From assembly GCF_018785315.1 (NCBI RefSeq), contig NZ_WQPN01000031.1, positions 27,214 to 91,213 of the forward strand: 64,000 bases of DNA, written 5' to 3'. Both the position numbers and the translations under genes were made by a program. Positions 1 through 8,165 of the stretch are shown one piece after another (positions within the stretch are counted from its first letter, which is position 1; each line of letters opens with the position of its first letter). The notes under the pieces were generated by a model. The model did no database searches. It saw nothing but the letters and a program-made list of their open reading frames with translations, and was not told the DNA's origin. The stretch comes from Clostridium sp. MCC353 (GTDB taxonomy: Bacteria; Bacillota; Clostridia; Lachnospirales; Lachnospiraceae).

Positions 1-1
1 C

Positions 2-367
2 AAAATACTTCTTTACCGCAACCACAATGCAGGTTTTCCTTTTGGCTTTTTAGAAGAAAAACCTCAATTGGTGAAGAACATCCCCTTAATCATGACGTCG
101 GCCCTGGCCGGAATCCTTCTCTGGCTCCTTCCTAAAAAGGGGCAGCTGCTGGAAAAGACAGCGCTGACCTTCGCAATCGGCGGAGCGCTCAGCAACCTGT
201 ACGACAGAATGGTGCGGGGCTACGTGATCGATTATTTCAGCATCCAGTGGAAAAATCTGAAAAAGGTGGTGTTCAACCTGGGAGATCTCTTCATCTTTGC
301 GGGGGCGGCGCTTCTGCTGATCAGCGAGGTGATTCAGGCGGTGAAGGAAAAATCTTTATTTAGGTGA
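2..367 (+). CDS. lspA: Lipoprotein signal peptidase (signal peptidase II), 3' part
   Basis: This is the C-terminal part of signal peptidase II, the membrane aspartyl protease that removes signal peptides from prolipoproteins after lipidation. The reading frame is open from base 2, so the true start lies outside the window. The visible protein begins with a HNAGFPFG stretch that fits the conserved NxGxxFG region. It continues with GGALSNLYDRMVRGYVIDYF, which holds the two catalytic aspartates (NLYDR and VIDYF), and then FNLGDLFIFAG. Three membrane segments can be seen. The chain ends with a short basic tail at the TGA at 365-367. The two lipoproteins in this window (40756 and 60401) would be expected substrates. 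Family assignment is secure; only the 5' truncation by the window edge limits the call. Confidence 0.93.
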   Translation, partial: KILLYRNHNAGFPFGFLEEKPQLVKNIPLIMTSALAGILLWLLPKKGQLLEKTALTFAIGGALSNLYDRMVRGYVIDYFSIQWKNLKKVVFNLGDLFIFAGAALLLISEVIQAVKEKSLFR

Positions 368-376
368 GGAAGTAAC

Positions 377-715
377 GCAGGAAAGCGGGACGAGGGGACG
401 GACTGGATGTTTGGATGCGGACGGACCAAGGGGAATCCTTCGGGGATGAAAACCAGCTTCCAACCGTAAGTGAAACTAAGGCTTCAGGAATAGAAAAAGA
501 CGGTCCGATGCCCATTCACGGTAAACTCTTTATGGGACTTTACCGTTCAGTGGGCATCTCAGAAACTGATTCGGTTTTCAGTTTCTGCCCGTCTTTTTCT
601 ATTCCTGGAGCCTAACTTTCACTAACGGTTTCCAGATGGCTTTCATCCCCGAAGGATTCCCCTTGGTCCGTCCGCATCCAAACATCCAGTCCGCCCCCTC
701 GTCCCGCTTTCCTGC
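377..715. repeat. Long nested inverted repeat around structured element copy 1
   Basis: The left side (377 to about 500) and right side (about 591 to 715) are imperfect reverse complements. For example, GCAGGAAAGCGGGACGAG at 377-394 faces CTCGTCCCGCTTTCCTGC at 698-715, and GGACCAAGGGGAATCCTTCG faces CGAAGGATTCCCCTTGGTCC further in. A transcript would fold into a rod of more than 100 pairs with two inner hairpins at the tip. Similar bases recur at 1055-1078 (CCGCTTTTCTGCGTAACTTCC), which matches the complement of 366-390, so the repeat is nested in a larger one. A 66-codon frame at 415-615 lies wholly inside this palindrome and is not considered a gene. Confidence 0.85.
463..629 (+). repeat. 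Structured repeat element family 1, copy 1
   Basis: The roughly 167-nt unit starts at ACCGT and ends at ACGGT. Its outer stem is formed by complementary flanks. The core holds two hairpins: GATGCCCAttcACGGTAAA pairing with TTTACCGTtcagTGGGCATC, and CAGAAACTGA pairing with TCAGTTTCTG. Together they form a three-way or cruciform-like fold. A second copy lies at 820-985 in the opposite direction. The 20 bases at 502-521 and the 40 bases at 552-591 are identical in both copies, while the stem between (gaatagaaaaagacgg here) differs completely but remains complementary. Function is unknown; it could be a mobile palindromic element or a structured RNA. Confidence 0.85.
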
Positions 716-776
716 TGGTGTTCTCTGGCTCAAGTAATTAAAAACAATTTTACGAATTGTAAGGAAATTTGACATC

Positions 777-812
777 AACCCTCAAGGCATTTTCGAAAAT
801 GCCTTGAGGGTT
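777..812. repeat. 36-nt perfect palindrome
   Basis: AACCCTCAAGGCATTTTC is followed directly by its exact reverse complement, giving an 18-bp stem with no required loop. There is no run of T after it, so it is not a canonical terminator in either direction, although it lies between lspA and the second structured repeat. A weaker hairpin (ACAATT / AATTGT) lies just before it at about 744-760. Confidence 0.9.
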
Positions 813-819
813 AATGTTT

Positions 820-985
820 ACCGTTCAGTGGAACTTAGGTTTTCAGCATCACAGAAGGCGGGCAGAAACTGAAAACCGAATCAGTTTCTGAGATGCCCCT
901 GAACGGTGAAGTCATGAGGAGTTCGCCGTGAATGGGCATCGGACCGCCTTCTGTGATGCTGAAAGCCTTAGTTCCACTTAACGGT
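820..985 (-). repeat. Structured repeat element family 1, copy 2 (inverted)
   Basis: This is the reverse-orientation copy of the element at 463-629. The bases at 859-898 are the exact complement of 552-591, and 926-945 are the exact complement of 502-521. The outer stem is ACCGTTCAGTGGAACTTAGG paired with CCTTAGTTCCACTTAACGGT, and the inner arm is CAGCATCACAGAAGGCGG paired with CCGCCTTCTGTGATGCTG. The inner arm sequence differs from copy 1 but is again fully self-complementary. Bases 986-1100 after it are C-rich and hold nothing else that I recognise. Confidence 0.85.
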
Positions 986-1177
986 TGGAATCAGATCCCT
1001 GGATCGGTTGTTTCCCCGGTTCCACTCCCGGCCTGGTTCTCCGCCATCCGCCCGCCCCGCTTTTCTGCGTAACTTCCGCGAATCAAATCCCGCCCGCCCC
1101 ATTTACTTATGGTTGACAGAACGCCGTATATCATGTACAATCAGAAGCAAAATATTAAAAAACAGGAGTTGATTTTT

Positions 1178-2461
1178 TTGGATTCGAGTGACGTCAAACA
1201 GTTGCTTGCGATTATTATTTTACTATGTCTTTCCGCATTTTTTTCATCAGCAGAGACAGCGCTTACCACGGTGAACAGGATCCGTATCCGTACATTGGCA
1301 GAGGCCGGAGATAAAGCTGCGATTACCCTGACAAAGGTGATCGAGGACCAGGGTAAGATGCTGAGCGCAATTCTCATCGGTAACAATATTGTAAACCTGT
1401 CCGCATCTTCATTGGCGACAACCTTTACGATTCATGTTTTTGATAACAGGGCAGTTGGTATTGCAACCGGTATCTTAACATTAGTGATCCTTGTTTTTGG
1501 GGAGATCACGCCTAAAACATTATCCACCATTTATTCGGAAAAGATTGCATTGAAGTATGCGGGCGTTGTGTATGCATTGATGTATTTGTTAACGCCCGTT
1601 ATTTTTGTTGTAAATAAATTATCTCTCGGTTTTTTGCTGCTTTTACGGATTAATCCCAATAAGAAACAGGATGCGATTACCGAAGATGAACTGAGAACTA
1701 TAGTAGAAGTGAGCCATGAAGAAGGTGTCATTGAAACAGAAGAGAAGAAGATGATCACCAATGTGTTTGATTTTGGGGATTCTCTGGCCAAGGATATTAT
1801 GGTGCCGAGAATTGATATGGTGTTCGTGGATGTAAAGATGACATACGACCAGCTTCTGGAACTGTATAAGGAAGAGCGTTTTACCCGTATGCCGGTTTAT
1901 GAGGAAACGACGGACAATGTTATCGGCATTATTAATATGAAAGACCTGCTTCTTTTGGAAGACAAGGAGAACTTTTCTGTCCGGGACTACCTGCGCCAGC
2001 CTCTCTATACCTATGAATTTAAGAAGACGGCAGAGCTTATGGTGGAGATGCGCCAGACATTTAATAATATCGTGATCGTGCTGGATGAATACGGGGCCAC
2101 GGCAGGTCTTATCACGCTGGAAGATATGCTGGAAGAGATCGTGGGCGAAATCCGTGACGAATACGACGAAGACGAAGAAGAGAGCCTGATCCAACTGTCT
2201 CCGGGAGAATACCTGGTGGAAGGTTCCATGAAGCTGGACGATTTGAATGATCTTCTGGAATTGGAACTGGAATCGGATGACTATGATTCCATCGGAGGTT
2301 TGGTGATAGGGCTTTTAGACCATCTGCCTGACGAGGGCGAAGAAGTAACCCATGAAGGGGTGCGTCTGGTTGTAGAAAAGGTGGAGAAAAACAGGATCGA
2401 TACCATACACATGTATATACTGGAGCCGGAAGAACAGGCGGAAGACAACAAAAGCGCCTGA
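1178..2461 (+). CDS. CNNM/CorC-type (DUF21-CBS-CorC_HlyC) transporter
   Basis: This is a membrane protein of the CNNM/CorC (HlyC-like) family, implicated in Mg2+ or other divalent cation efflux. The order is an N-terminal DUF21 membrane domain (about residues 1-185, with the typical FFSSAETALTTVNRIRIRTLAE segment), a linker with EDELRTIVEVSHEEGVIE, a CBS pair (about 200-330, with DIMVPRIDMVFV and DEYGATAGLITLEDMLEEIVG), and a C-terminal CorC_HlyC domain. I prefer the TTG start at 1178 (427 aa) because AGGAG at 1164-1168 sits 9 nt before it. An upstream ATG at 1109 would add 23 polar residues and has no clear ribosome site. The end is very acidic. Specificity for a given cation cannot be told from sequence. 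Confidence 0.88.
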   Translation: MDSSDVKQLLAIIILLCLSAFFSSAETALTTVNRIRIRTLAEAGDKAAITLTKVIEDQGKMLSAILIGNNIVNLSASSLATTFTIHVFDNRAVGIATGILTLVILVFGEITPKTLSTIYSEKIALKYAGVVYALMYLLTPVIFVVNKLSLGFLLLLRINPNKKQDAITEDELRTIVEVSHEEGVIETEEKKMITNVFDFGDSLAKDIMVPRIDMVFVDVKMTYDQLLELYKEERFTRMPVYEETTDNVIGIINMKDLLLLEDKENFSVRDYLRQPLYTYEFKKTAELMVEMRQTFNNIVIVLDEYGATAGLITLEDMLEEIVGEIRDEYDEDEEESLIQLSPGEYLVEGSMKLDDLNDLLELELESDDYDSIGGLVIGLLDHLPDEGEEVTHEGVRLVVEKVEKNRIDTIHMYILEPEEQAEDNKSA

Positions 2462-2473
2462 CAGCACAGAATT

Positions 2474-2511
2474 CCGTTTTCCTGTCATCCATGAGGACAG
2501 CAGAAAAACGG
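2474..2511. terminator. Probable terminator hairpin between converging genes
   Basis: CCGTTTTcCTGTC faces GACAGcagAAAAACGG just after the stop of the CNNM gene, and the opposing gene ends at 2563. The A-rich and T-rich sides would allow it to act in both directions. The stem is interrupted, so strength is uncertain. Confidence 0.5.
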
Positions 2512-2562
2512 AGTACAGGCCGTGGGACGTGCGGATGGCAGGAATGGACTTTTAAACATGCC

Positions 2563-2922
2563 TCAGCTCATCATGCCGCCGACTGTGCCGCTCAATGCGC
2601 AGATGGCCAGTGTGGTCCCGATCTGTGTGATGTTTCCGTTCAAACCTTTTCCCATTACCATGGACACCAGAAACAGAACCAGAAAATACAGGGCGCCCAG
2701 TATAAACCCCCAGAAAAAGCGGCGCTGCCGGATACCTTTTCCCATCAGAAATCCGCCGAACAGACAGGTGATGATATAGATGGCGTTGACGGCGATAACC
2801 ACCTGGCTTTCCTTTAGACGCAGCTTGTATAGGGCGAATGCGGAGACAACGAGAAGGATGCCTGTCAGCAGATAGGAAAAAAGAAGGGATCTGAGTACCA
2901 CTTTCATTTTTGAGTTTGCCAT
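2563..2922 (-). CDS. TIGR04086-type small membrane protein
   Basis: A 119-aa protein with four predicted membrane segments (about residues 10-32, 40-60, 68-88 and 98-117) joined by short basic loops (KGIRQRRFF). It has the size, pattern and location of the TIGR04086 family, which in Clostridia is typically found next to the SCIFF peptide gene. Its biochemical role is not established. AAGGAG lies 8 nt before the ATG. It is transcribed away from scfA, so the 166-bp gap at 2923-3088 carries divergent promoters. It might help export or anchor the matured SCIFF product, but that is inferred from position only. Confidence 0.75.
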   Translation of the reverse strand: MANSKMKVVLRSLLFSYLLTGILLVVSAFALYKLRLKESQVVIAVNAIYIITCLFGGFLMGKGIRQRRFFWGFILGALYFLVLFLVSMVMGKGLNGNITQIGTTLAICALSGTVGGMMS

Positions 2923-3002
2923 TTGTGAACTCCTTTATCAGATTTCTATGCTTCAATATATTCTTTCGGGCATTGAGATATGTCCCAAGTTACCTAAAAA
3001 AC

Positions 3003-3031
3003 TTGCGCTTGGGAAGAACATGTGATATAAT
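3003..3031 (+). promoter_or_regulatory. Extended -10 promoter for scfA
   Basis: TTGCGC at 3003-3008 and TATAAT at 3026-3031 are 17 nt apart, with TG one base before the -10 (TGaTATAAT). The SCIFF ATG follows at 3089 after a leader of about 50 nt with GGAGGG at 3075-3080. Confidence 0.7.
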
Positions 3032-3088
3032 TTTCAGGACTTCAAACAATTCGCGGGGCGAATTGAATAAATCAGGAGGGTGATAGAT

Positions 3089-3235
3089 ATGAAACATGTA
3101 AAAACATTAAGCAAAAACACATTGAAAGATACAATGAAAAAGGGCGGATGCGGTGAATGCCAGACTTCCTGCCAGTCAGCCTGCAAAACATCTTGCACAG
3201 TAGGAAACCAGAGCTGCGAGAACGCCGACAGATAA
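3089..3235 (+). CDS. scfA: SCIFF peptide (six cysteines in forty-five residues), ranthipeptide precursor
   Basis: A 48-residue ribosomal peptide precursor. A basic leader (MKHVKTLSKNTLKDTMKKGG) is followed by a Cys-rich core with cysteines at 21, 24, 28, 32, 36 and 43, which matches the SCIFF family (TIGR03973). The adjacent radical-SAM protein is known in this family to form thioether crosslinks between Cys sulfur and the side chain (not alpha) carbon of partner residues such as Thr; TS and TV pairs are present in the core. The gene is short and easily missed. The start is set by ATCAGGAGGG 9 nt upstream. A terminator at 3304-3349 separates it from scfB, so peptide is probably made in excess of enzyme. 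SCIFF occurs in nearly all Clostridia; its physiological role is unsettled, with quorum sensing proposed. Confidence 0.95.
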   Translation: MKHVKTLSKNTLKDTMKKGGCGECQTSCQSACKTSCTVGNQSCENADR

Positions 3236-3303
3236 TTGCTGTCTGGGATTTTGCAGTTTACATAAGGTGACCGGGAAGTAATAAGATAAGGCAGATAAGA
3301 TAT

Positions 3304-3349
3304 GACCCCTATGGTCGGCCAGATCGTAGGGGTCTTTCGCTTGTTTTTC
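3304..3349 (+). terminator. Intrinsic terminator or attenuator between scfA and scfB
   Basis: GACCCCTA at 3304-3311 pairs with TAGGGGTC at 3327-3334 and is followed by a T-rich tract (TTTCGCTTGTTTTT). Partial read-through would couple low maturase to high precursor expression. Confidence 0.75.
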
Positions 3350-3398
3350 TATGTATAAATTCCAATCAGAGATTGGGCACTAGACAAGGAGAATATTT

Positions 3399-4793
3399 GT
3401 GATCCATCAGTATAAAAATAACGGCTACAACATCGTGCTGGATGTGAACAGCGGTTCCGTCCATGTTGTAGATGACGCGGTATATGATGCCATAGAAGCG
3501 GCATCGTCCATTATGCCGGAGCTGGATAAAGCCCAGGAACTGCCGGGAAACGTGATTTCAGCGGTCAAAGAAGCTCTTGGCGGACGGTATGAGGAAACAT
3601 TAATTCAGGAGAGCCTGGATGATATTCAGGAATTAATTGATGCAGAGGAACTGTTTACAAAAGATGTATATCAGACCTATGTGACTGATTTTAAGAAAAG
3701 GGAGACTGTGGTCAAGGCTTTATGCCTGCACATTGCCCATGACTGTAATCTGGCCTGCAGGTACTGCTTCGCGGAAGAAGGCGAGTACCATGGACGCAGG
3801 GCGCTTATGAGTTTTGAGGTGGGAAGGAAGGCTTTGGACTTCCTGATTGCCAATTCCGGCAGCCGCAGAAACTTGGAAGTGGACTTTTTTGGTGGCGAAC
3901 CGCTGATGAACTGGGAAGTTGTTAAGCAGTTGGTGGAATACGGACGCTCAAAAGAGGAAGAATATAATAAGAGGTTCCGTTTTACCCTGACAACCAATGG
4001 CATTTTGCTGGATGACGAGGTGATGGAATTCTGCAACAGGGAGATGAGCAATGTGGTGCTCAGCCTGGATGGCAGAAGGGAGATCAATGACCTGATGCGT
4101 CCGTCCAGAAATGGCAAGGGCAGTTATGATATCATCGTCCCTAAATTCCAGAAGTTTGCGGAGAGCCGCAAACAGATGAATTATTATGTGAGGGGGACAT
4201 TTACCCGCAATAACCTGGATTTCTCTCAGGACGTGATTCATTTCGCAGACCTGGGATTTAAACAGATGTCCATTGAACCGGTTGTTTCCCTGCCGGAAGA
4301 GCCGTATTCCATCCGGGAAGAAGATCTGCCTAAGATCATGGAAGAATACGATAAGCTTGCGGTGGAGTACATTAAGAGGAAAAAAGAAGGAAGAGGGTTT
4401 AATTTCTTCCATTTCATGATAGACCTGCAGCAGGGGCCGTGTGTGGCCAAGCGGCTGGCAGGATGCGGATCGGGTACGGAATACCTGGCCGTAACGCCGT
4501 GGGGAGATTTGTATCCCTGCCATCAGTTTGTTGGCGAGGAAGGATATCTCCTGGGCAATGTGGATACCGGAATTACCAATACTGCGGTCAGGGATGAATT
4601 TAAGCTCTGCAACGTGTATGCAAAGGATAAATGCAGGGACTGTTTTGCCAGATTTTACTGCAGCGGAGGCTGCGCGGCCAATTCCTTTAAATTCCACGGT
4701 TCCATTACCGATGCGTATGAGATCGGATGCGAGATGCAGAAGAAGCGGATTGAGTGCGCGATTATGATTAAAGCGGCATTAGCCGACGAATAG
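3399..4793 (+). CDS. scfB: SCIFF maturase, radical SAM/SPASM thioether synthase
   Basis: A 464-aa radical S-adenosylmethionine enzyme that modifies the SCIFF peptide (TIGR03974; CteB is the characterised homologue). The N-terminal part (about 1-95) fits a RiPP-recognition domain that would bind the leader. The radical-SAM cluster motif CNLACRYC (C116, C120, C123) follows. Then come GGEP-like FFGGEPLMNW, and a SPASM region with CGSGTEYLAVTPWGDLYPC, CRDCFARFYCSGGCAANSF and a later Cys that would hold two auxiliary 4Fe-4S clusters. The start is GTG at 3399, with AAGGAG at 3386-3391. It is followed 18 nt later by secDF, the standard arrangement in Lachnospiraceae. Confidence 0.95.
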   Translation: MIHQYKNNGYNIVLDVNSGSVHVVDDAVYDAIEAASSIMPELDKAQELPGNVISAVKEALGGRYEETLIQESLDDIQELIDAEELFTKDVYQTYVTDFKKRETVVKALCLHIAHDCNLACRYCFAEEGEYHGRRALMSFEVGRKALDFLIANSGSRRNLEVDFFGGEPLMNWEVVKQLVEYGRSKEEEYNKRFRFTLTTNGILLDDEVMEFCNREMSNVVLSLDGRREINDLMRPSRNGKGSYDIIVPKFQKFAESRKQMNYYVRGTFTRNNLDFSQDVIHFADLGFKQMSIEPVVSLPEEPYSIREEDLPKIMEEYDKLAVEYIKRKKEGRGFNFFHFMIDLQQGPCVAKRLAGCGSGTEYLAVTPWGDLYPCHQFVGEEGYLLGNVDTGITNTAVRDEFKLCNVYAKDKCRDCFARFYCSGGCAANSFKFHGSITDAYEIGCEMQKKRIECAIMIKAALADE

Positions 4794-4811
4794 AAAGAGG
4801 AGAACAAAATC

Positions 4812-6938
4812 ATGAAGAACAACAAAGGAAAAGGCCTGATTGGCCTGCTGATTCTGTTGATTGCCATTGGCGTGTTCGGATTTTTTGGTTATGATACCAT
4901 GGACGATATCAAACTTGGTCTGGACCTGGCCGGCGGCGTCAGCATCACGTATCAGGCTGTTGATCCGGACCCGAGCGCGGAGAGTATGTCGGATACGATT
5001 TACAAGCTGCAGCAGAGGGTACAGAACTACAGTACAGAGGCTGAAGTTTATCAGGAAGGCAGTAACCGTATTAACATCGATATTCCGGGAGTATCGGATG
5101 CCAATGCTATTTTGGAGGAACTGGGTAAACCGGGCTCCCTCATTTTCACGGATGAAAATGGGCAGCAGTTATTGACCGGAGACCAGGTGGCCTCTGCAAA
5201 AGCAGTAGTCGGAGAGCAGAACGGCGTTAGGAAATATATGGTCAGCCTGACCTTTACACCGGAAGGCACCAAGGCATTTGCGGATGCGACCACTGCCAAT
5301 GTGGGCAAGAGAATTGCCATTATATATGATGGAAAAGTTTATTCCAATCCGGTGGTGCGTGAGGCAATTACCGGAGGCGAATGCCAGATTGACGGTATGG
5401 TTGATTATGAAGAAGCCGAGAACCTGGCAGCGACCATCCGTATCGGTTCCCTGTCTCTGGAACTGGAAGAACTGCGTTCCAACGTAGTTGGCGCAAAATT
5501 AGGACAGGAAGCCATTTCCACCAGCTTGAAAGCAGGCGCTATCGGATTCGCGATTGTTGCGGTGTTTATGATTATTGTGTACCTGGTTCCAGGTCTTGCG
5601 GCCGTATTGGCGCTTTGCCTGTATGTTGGCGTTATTTTGATTACGCTGGCGGCATTTGAAATAACCCTCACCCTTCCGGGTATTGCAGGTATTGTGCTTT
5701 CGATCGGTATGGCGGTGGATGCCAACGTCATCATTTTCACCCGTATTAAAGAAGAGATCGGGCTTGGAAAAACGGTTCATTCAGCGATTAAGACAGGTTT
5801 CAATAAAGCTCTTTCCGCGATCATCGACGGCAATGTTACCACTTTAATTGCTGCGGTGGTGCTGTTCTGGAGAGGTTCAGGAAGTGTGAAAGGATTTGCG
5901 GCAACGCTGGCAATGGGTATTGTACTGTCCATGATCACCGCGTTGTTCATTACTAAATTTGCTTTATACGGCTTATATGAAATTGGATTCCAGAATCCTA
6001 AGTTCTACGGAATCAAAAAGGATACCAAGATAATCGATTTCCTTGGCAAGAAAAAACTCTGTTTTGCGATTTCGCTCATCATGGTGCTGGCAGGATTTGT
6101 ATTCATGGGAGTGAATATGGGTTCGGTCGGAGCGCCGTTTAACTACAGCATGGAATTTAAGGGCGGAACTTCAACAAACGTAACATTTAATGAAGATTTG
6201 TCCCTGAATGATATCTCTACAAAGGTAGTTCCGCTGGTTTCTGAGGTGACAGGCGATCCGGAAGTCCAGACCCAGAAGGTTGCGGGAACCAATGAAGTGA
6301 TTATTAAAACAAAGACGTTATCTGTAGAACAGCGTCAGGCCCTCAGCGAATCCATGGTTAAGAATTTCGGCGTGGAAGCTGAGAAGATTACAGCGGAAAG
6401 CATTTCCGGCGCGGTCAGCAATGAGATGAAGAGAGATGCTGCTGTTGCGGTTGTTATCGCTACGATCTGCATGCTGATCTATATCTGGTTCCGGTTTAAA
6501 GACATCAAGTTTGCGGCCAGCGCGGTTTTAGCCCTTCTCCATGATGTGCTGGTGGTTATCACCTTCTATGCGGCGGCAAAATGGTCGGTTGGCTCCACAT
6601 TTATCGCTTGTATGCTGACCATCGTGGGTTATTCCATCAACGCTACGATCGTTATTTTCGACCGTATCCGAGAGAATATGGCTGCCAAGACCAATAAGCA
6701 GACCTTGGCTGAAGTAGTGAATCTGAGTATTACACAGACATTTACAAGAAGTATCAATACTTCTTTAACCACCTTTATCATGGTATTTGTATTGTTCCTG
6801 TTAGGAGTTTCTTCGATCCGTGAATTTGCACTTCCGCTGATGGTGGGTATTGTCTGCGGTACTTACTCATCCGTTTGCGTAACCGGTGCTCTGTGGTATG
6901 TCATGACAATGGCAAAGCAGAAGAAAAAAGAAATCTAA
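4812..6938 (+). CDS. secDF: Fused protein translocase subunit SecDF
   Basis: A 708-aa fusion of SecD (about 1-395) and SecF (about 405-708), proton-driven accessory proteins of the Sec translocon that pull preproteins across the membrane. SecD signatures are GLDLAGGVSITYQ near the N-terminus and GIVLSIGMAVDANVIIFTRIKEE in the fourth membrane region. SecF signatures are YSMEFKGGTSTNV and GYSINATIVIFDRIREN. Twelve membrane segments are expected. The large periplasm-side loop between TM1 and TM2 of SecD is short compared with Gram-negative SecD, as is normal for Firmicutes. It lies 18 nt after scfB and 15 nt before tgt, so one operon is likely. Start ATG follows GAGGAG. Confidence 0.96.
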   Translation: MKNNKGKGLIGLLILLIAIGVFGFFGYDTMDDIKLGLDLAGGVSITYQAVDPDPSAESMSDTIYKLQQRVQNYSTEAEVYQEGSNRINIDIPGVSDANAILEELGKPGSLIFTDENGQQLLTGDQVASAKAVVGEQNGVRKYMVSLTFTPEGTKAFADATTANVGKRIAIIYDGKVYSNPVVREAITGGECQIDGMVDYEEAENLAATIRIGSLSLELEELRSNVVGAKLGQEAISTSLKAGAIGFAIVAVFMIIVYLVPGLAAVLALCLYVGVILITLAAFEITLTLPGIAGIVLSIGMAVDANVIIFTRIKEEIGLGKTVHSAIKTGFNKALSAIIDGNVTTLIAAVVLFWRGSGSVKGFAATLAMGIVLSMITALFITKFALYGLYEIGFQNPKFYGIKKDTKIIDFLGKKKLCFAISLIMVLAGFVFMGVNMGSVGAPFNYSMEFKGGTSTNVTFNEDLSLNDISTKVVPLVSEVTGDPEVQTQKVAGTNEVIIKTKTLSVEQRQALSESMVKNFGVEAEKITAESISGAVSNEMKRDAAVAVVIATICMLIYIWFRFKDIKFAASAVLALLHDVLVVITFYAAAKWSVGSTFIACMLTIVGYSINATIVIFDRIRENMAAKTNKQTLAEVVNLSITQTFTRSINTSLTTFIMVFVLFLLGVSSIREFALPLMVGIVCGTYSSVCVTGALWYVMTMAKQKKKEI

Positions 6939-6953
6939 TAGACGGGATGAACG

Positions 6954-8096
6954 ATGGAATATAAAATCATAGCGAGAGATGGACGTGCCAAAAGCGCGGA
7001 GATGAAAACCGTGCATGGTACGGTCCAGACTCCTGTGTTCATGAATGTGGGTACCGTTGCCGCCATAAAGGGAGCGGTATCTACTGATGATTTAAAAGGG
7101 ATTCATACTCAGATTGAGCTGTCCAATACCTATCATCTGCATGTGCGCACAGGAGATCAATTAATTAAAAAGTTCGGCGGCCTTCATAAGTTCATGAACT
7201 GGGACAGGCCGATTCTTACGGATTCAGGCGGATTTCAGGTATTTTCTCTGGCCGGATTGAGAAAGATAAAAGAAGAAGGGGTTCATTTCAACTCCCATAT
7301 TGATGGAAGGAAAATCTTCATGGGGCCGGAAGAGAGCATGCAGATCCAATCGAATTTGGGATCTACCATAGCTATGGCTTTCGATGAGTGCCCGCCCAGC
7401 CATGCGGACTATGAATATATCAAAAAGTCTGTAGACCGGACTACCCGGTGGCTGAAACGGTGCAGGGCGGAGATGGACCGTTTGAATTCCCTTCCGGATA
7501 CCATCAACAGGCAGCAGCTCTTGTTTGGAATCAACCAGGGCGGCGTTGTGGATGAAATCCGTATCGAACATGCCAAAACCATTGCGGCCATGGATCTGGA
7601 CGGCTATGCGGTAGGCGGTCTGGCTGTCGGCGAAAGCCATGAGGAAATGTATCATATTCTGGATGTGACGGTTCCCCATCTGCCTTCGGATAAGCCCACC
7701 TATCTGATGGGGGTTGGAACACCGGCCAACATACTGGAAGGGGTGGACAGAGGGGTTGATTTCTTCGACTGTGTATATCCCAGCAGGAACGGGCGCCATG
7801 GACATGTTTATACCAATCATGGAAAGCTGAACCTGTTTAACCAGCAGTATGAATTGGATCCGCGTCCGATTGAAGAAGGCTGTCAGTGTCCGGCGTGCCG
7901 GTCTTACAGCAGAGCTTACATCAGGCATCTGTTTAAAGCGAAGGAGATGCTGGGAATGCGATTATGCGTCTTGCATAATTTGTATTTTTATAATACAATG
8001 ATGGAAGAGATTCGCGACGCGATCAGAGAACAGCGCTATGCGGAATACAAAGCCAAAAAACTGGCAGGCATGGCGGCAGGGCAAAGCGAAAAGTAA
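6954..8096 (+). CDS. tgt: tRNA-guanine transglycosylase (queuine tRNA-ribosyltransferase)
   Basis: A 380-aa enzyme that exchanges guanine-34 for preQ1 in tRNAs with GUN anticodons, a step of queuosine formation. The substrate-pocket and catalytic segments are visible: TDSGGFQVFSLAGLRKI (general Asp), FDECPPSHADY, GGLAVGE and GVDFFDCVYPSRNGRHG (nucleophilic Asp). A zinc site CQCPACRSYSRAYIRH with a later His (LHNLYFY) closes the protein. Length and motifs are normal for bacterial Tgt. It sits between secDF and yajC, a widely conserved order. Confidence 0.97.
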   Translation: MEYKIIARDGRAKSAEMKTVHGTVQTPVFMNVGTVAAIKGAVSTDDLKGIHTQIELSNTYHLHVRTGDQLIKKFGGLHKFMNWDRPILTDSGGFQVFSLAGLRKIKEEGVHFNSHIDGRKIFMGPEESMQIQSNLGSTIAMAFDECPPSHADYEYIKKSVDRTTRWLKRCRAEMDRLNSLPDTINRQQLLFGINQGGVVDEIRIEHAKTIAAMDLDGYAVGGLAVGESHEEMYHILDVTVPHLPSDKPTYLMGVGTPANILEGVDRGVDFFDCVYPSRNGRHGHVYTNHGKLNLFNQQYELDPRPIEEGCQCPACRSYSRAYIRHLFKAKEMLGMRLCVLHNLYFYNTMMEEIRDAIREQRYAEYKAKKLAGMAAGQSEK

Positions 8097-8165
8097 TACC
8101 GGTTTTGCCATGAGAAGAGAGGAATACGCCGCCAGGCGGTTCTTATATTGAAGGAGGAAGTTTTT

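Noticed and set aside
415..615. 66-codon open frame in the first intergenic region
   Set aside because: It lies entirely inside the long palindrome and structured repeat, has no ribosome site and shows no protein-like features.
1643..2194. 183-codon minus-strand frame within the CNNM gene
   Set aside because: The plus-strand gene has full family domains; the minus frame has no ribosome site and an unnatural His-rich composition.
2491..2956. Several open frames overlapping the TIGR04086-type gene on both strands
   Set aside because: They are shadows of the minus-strand membrane protein, which has a clear ribosome site, membrane helices and conserved context.
3948..4697. 249-codon minus-strand frame within scfB
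   Set aside because: It is antisense to a complete radical-SAM gene with all cysteine motifs.
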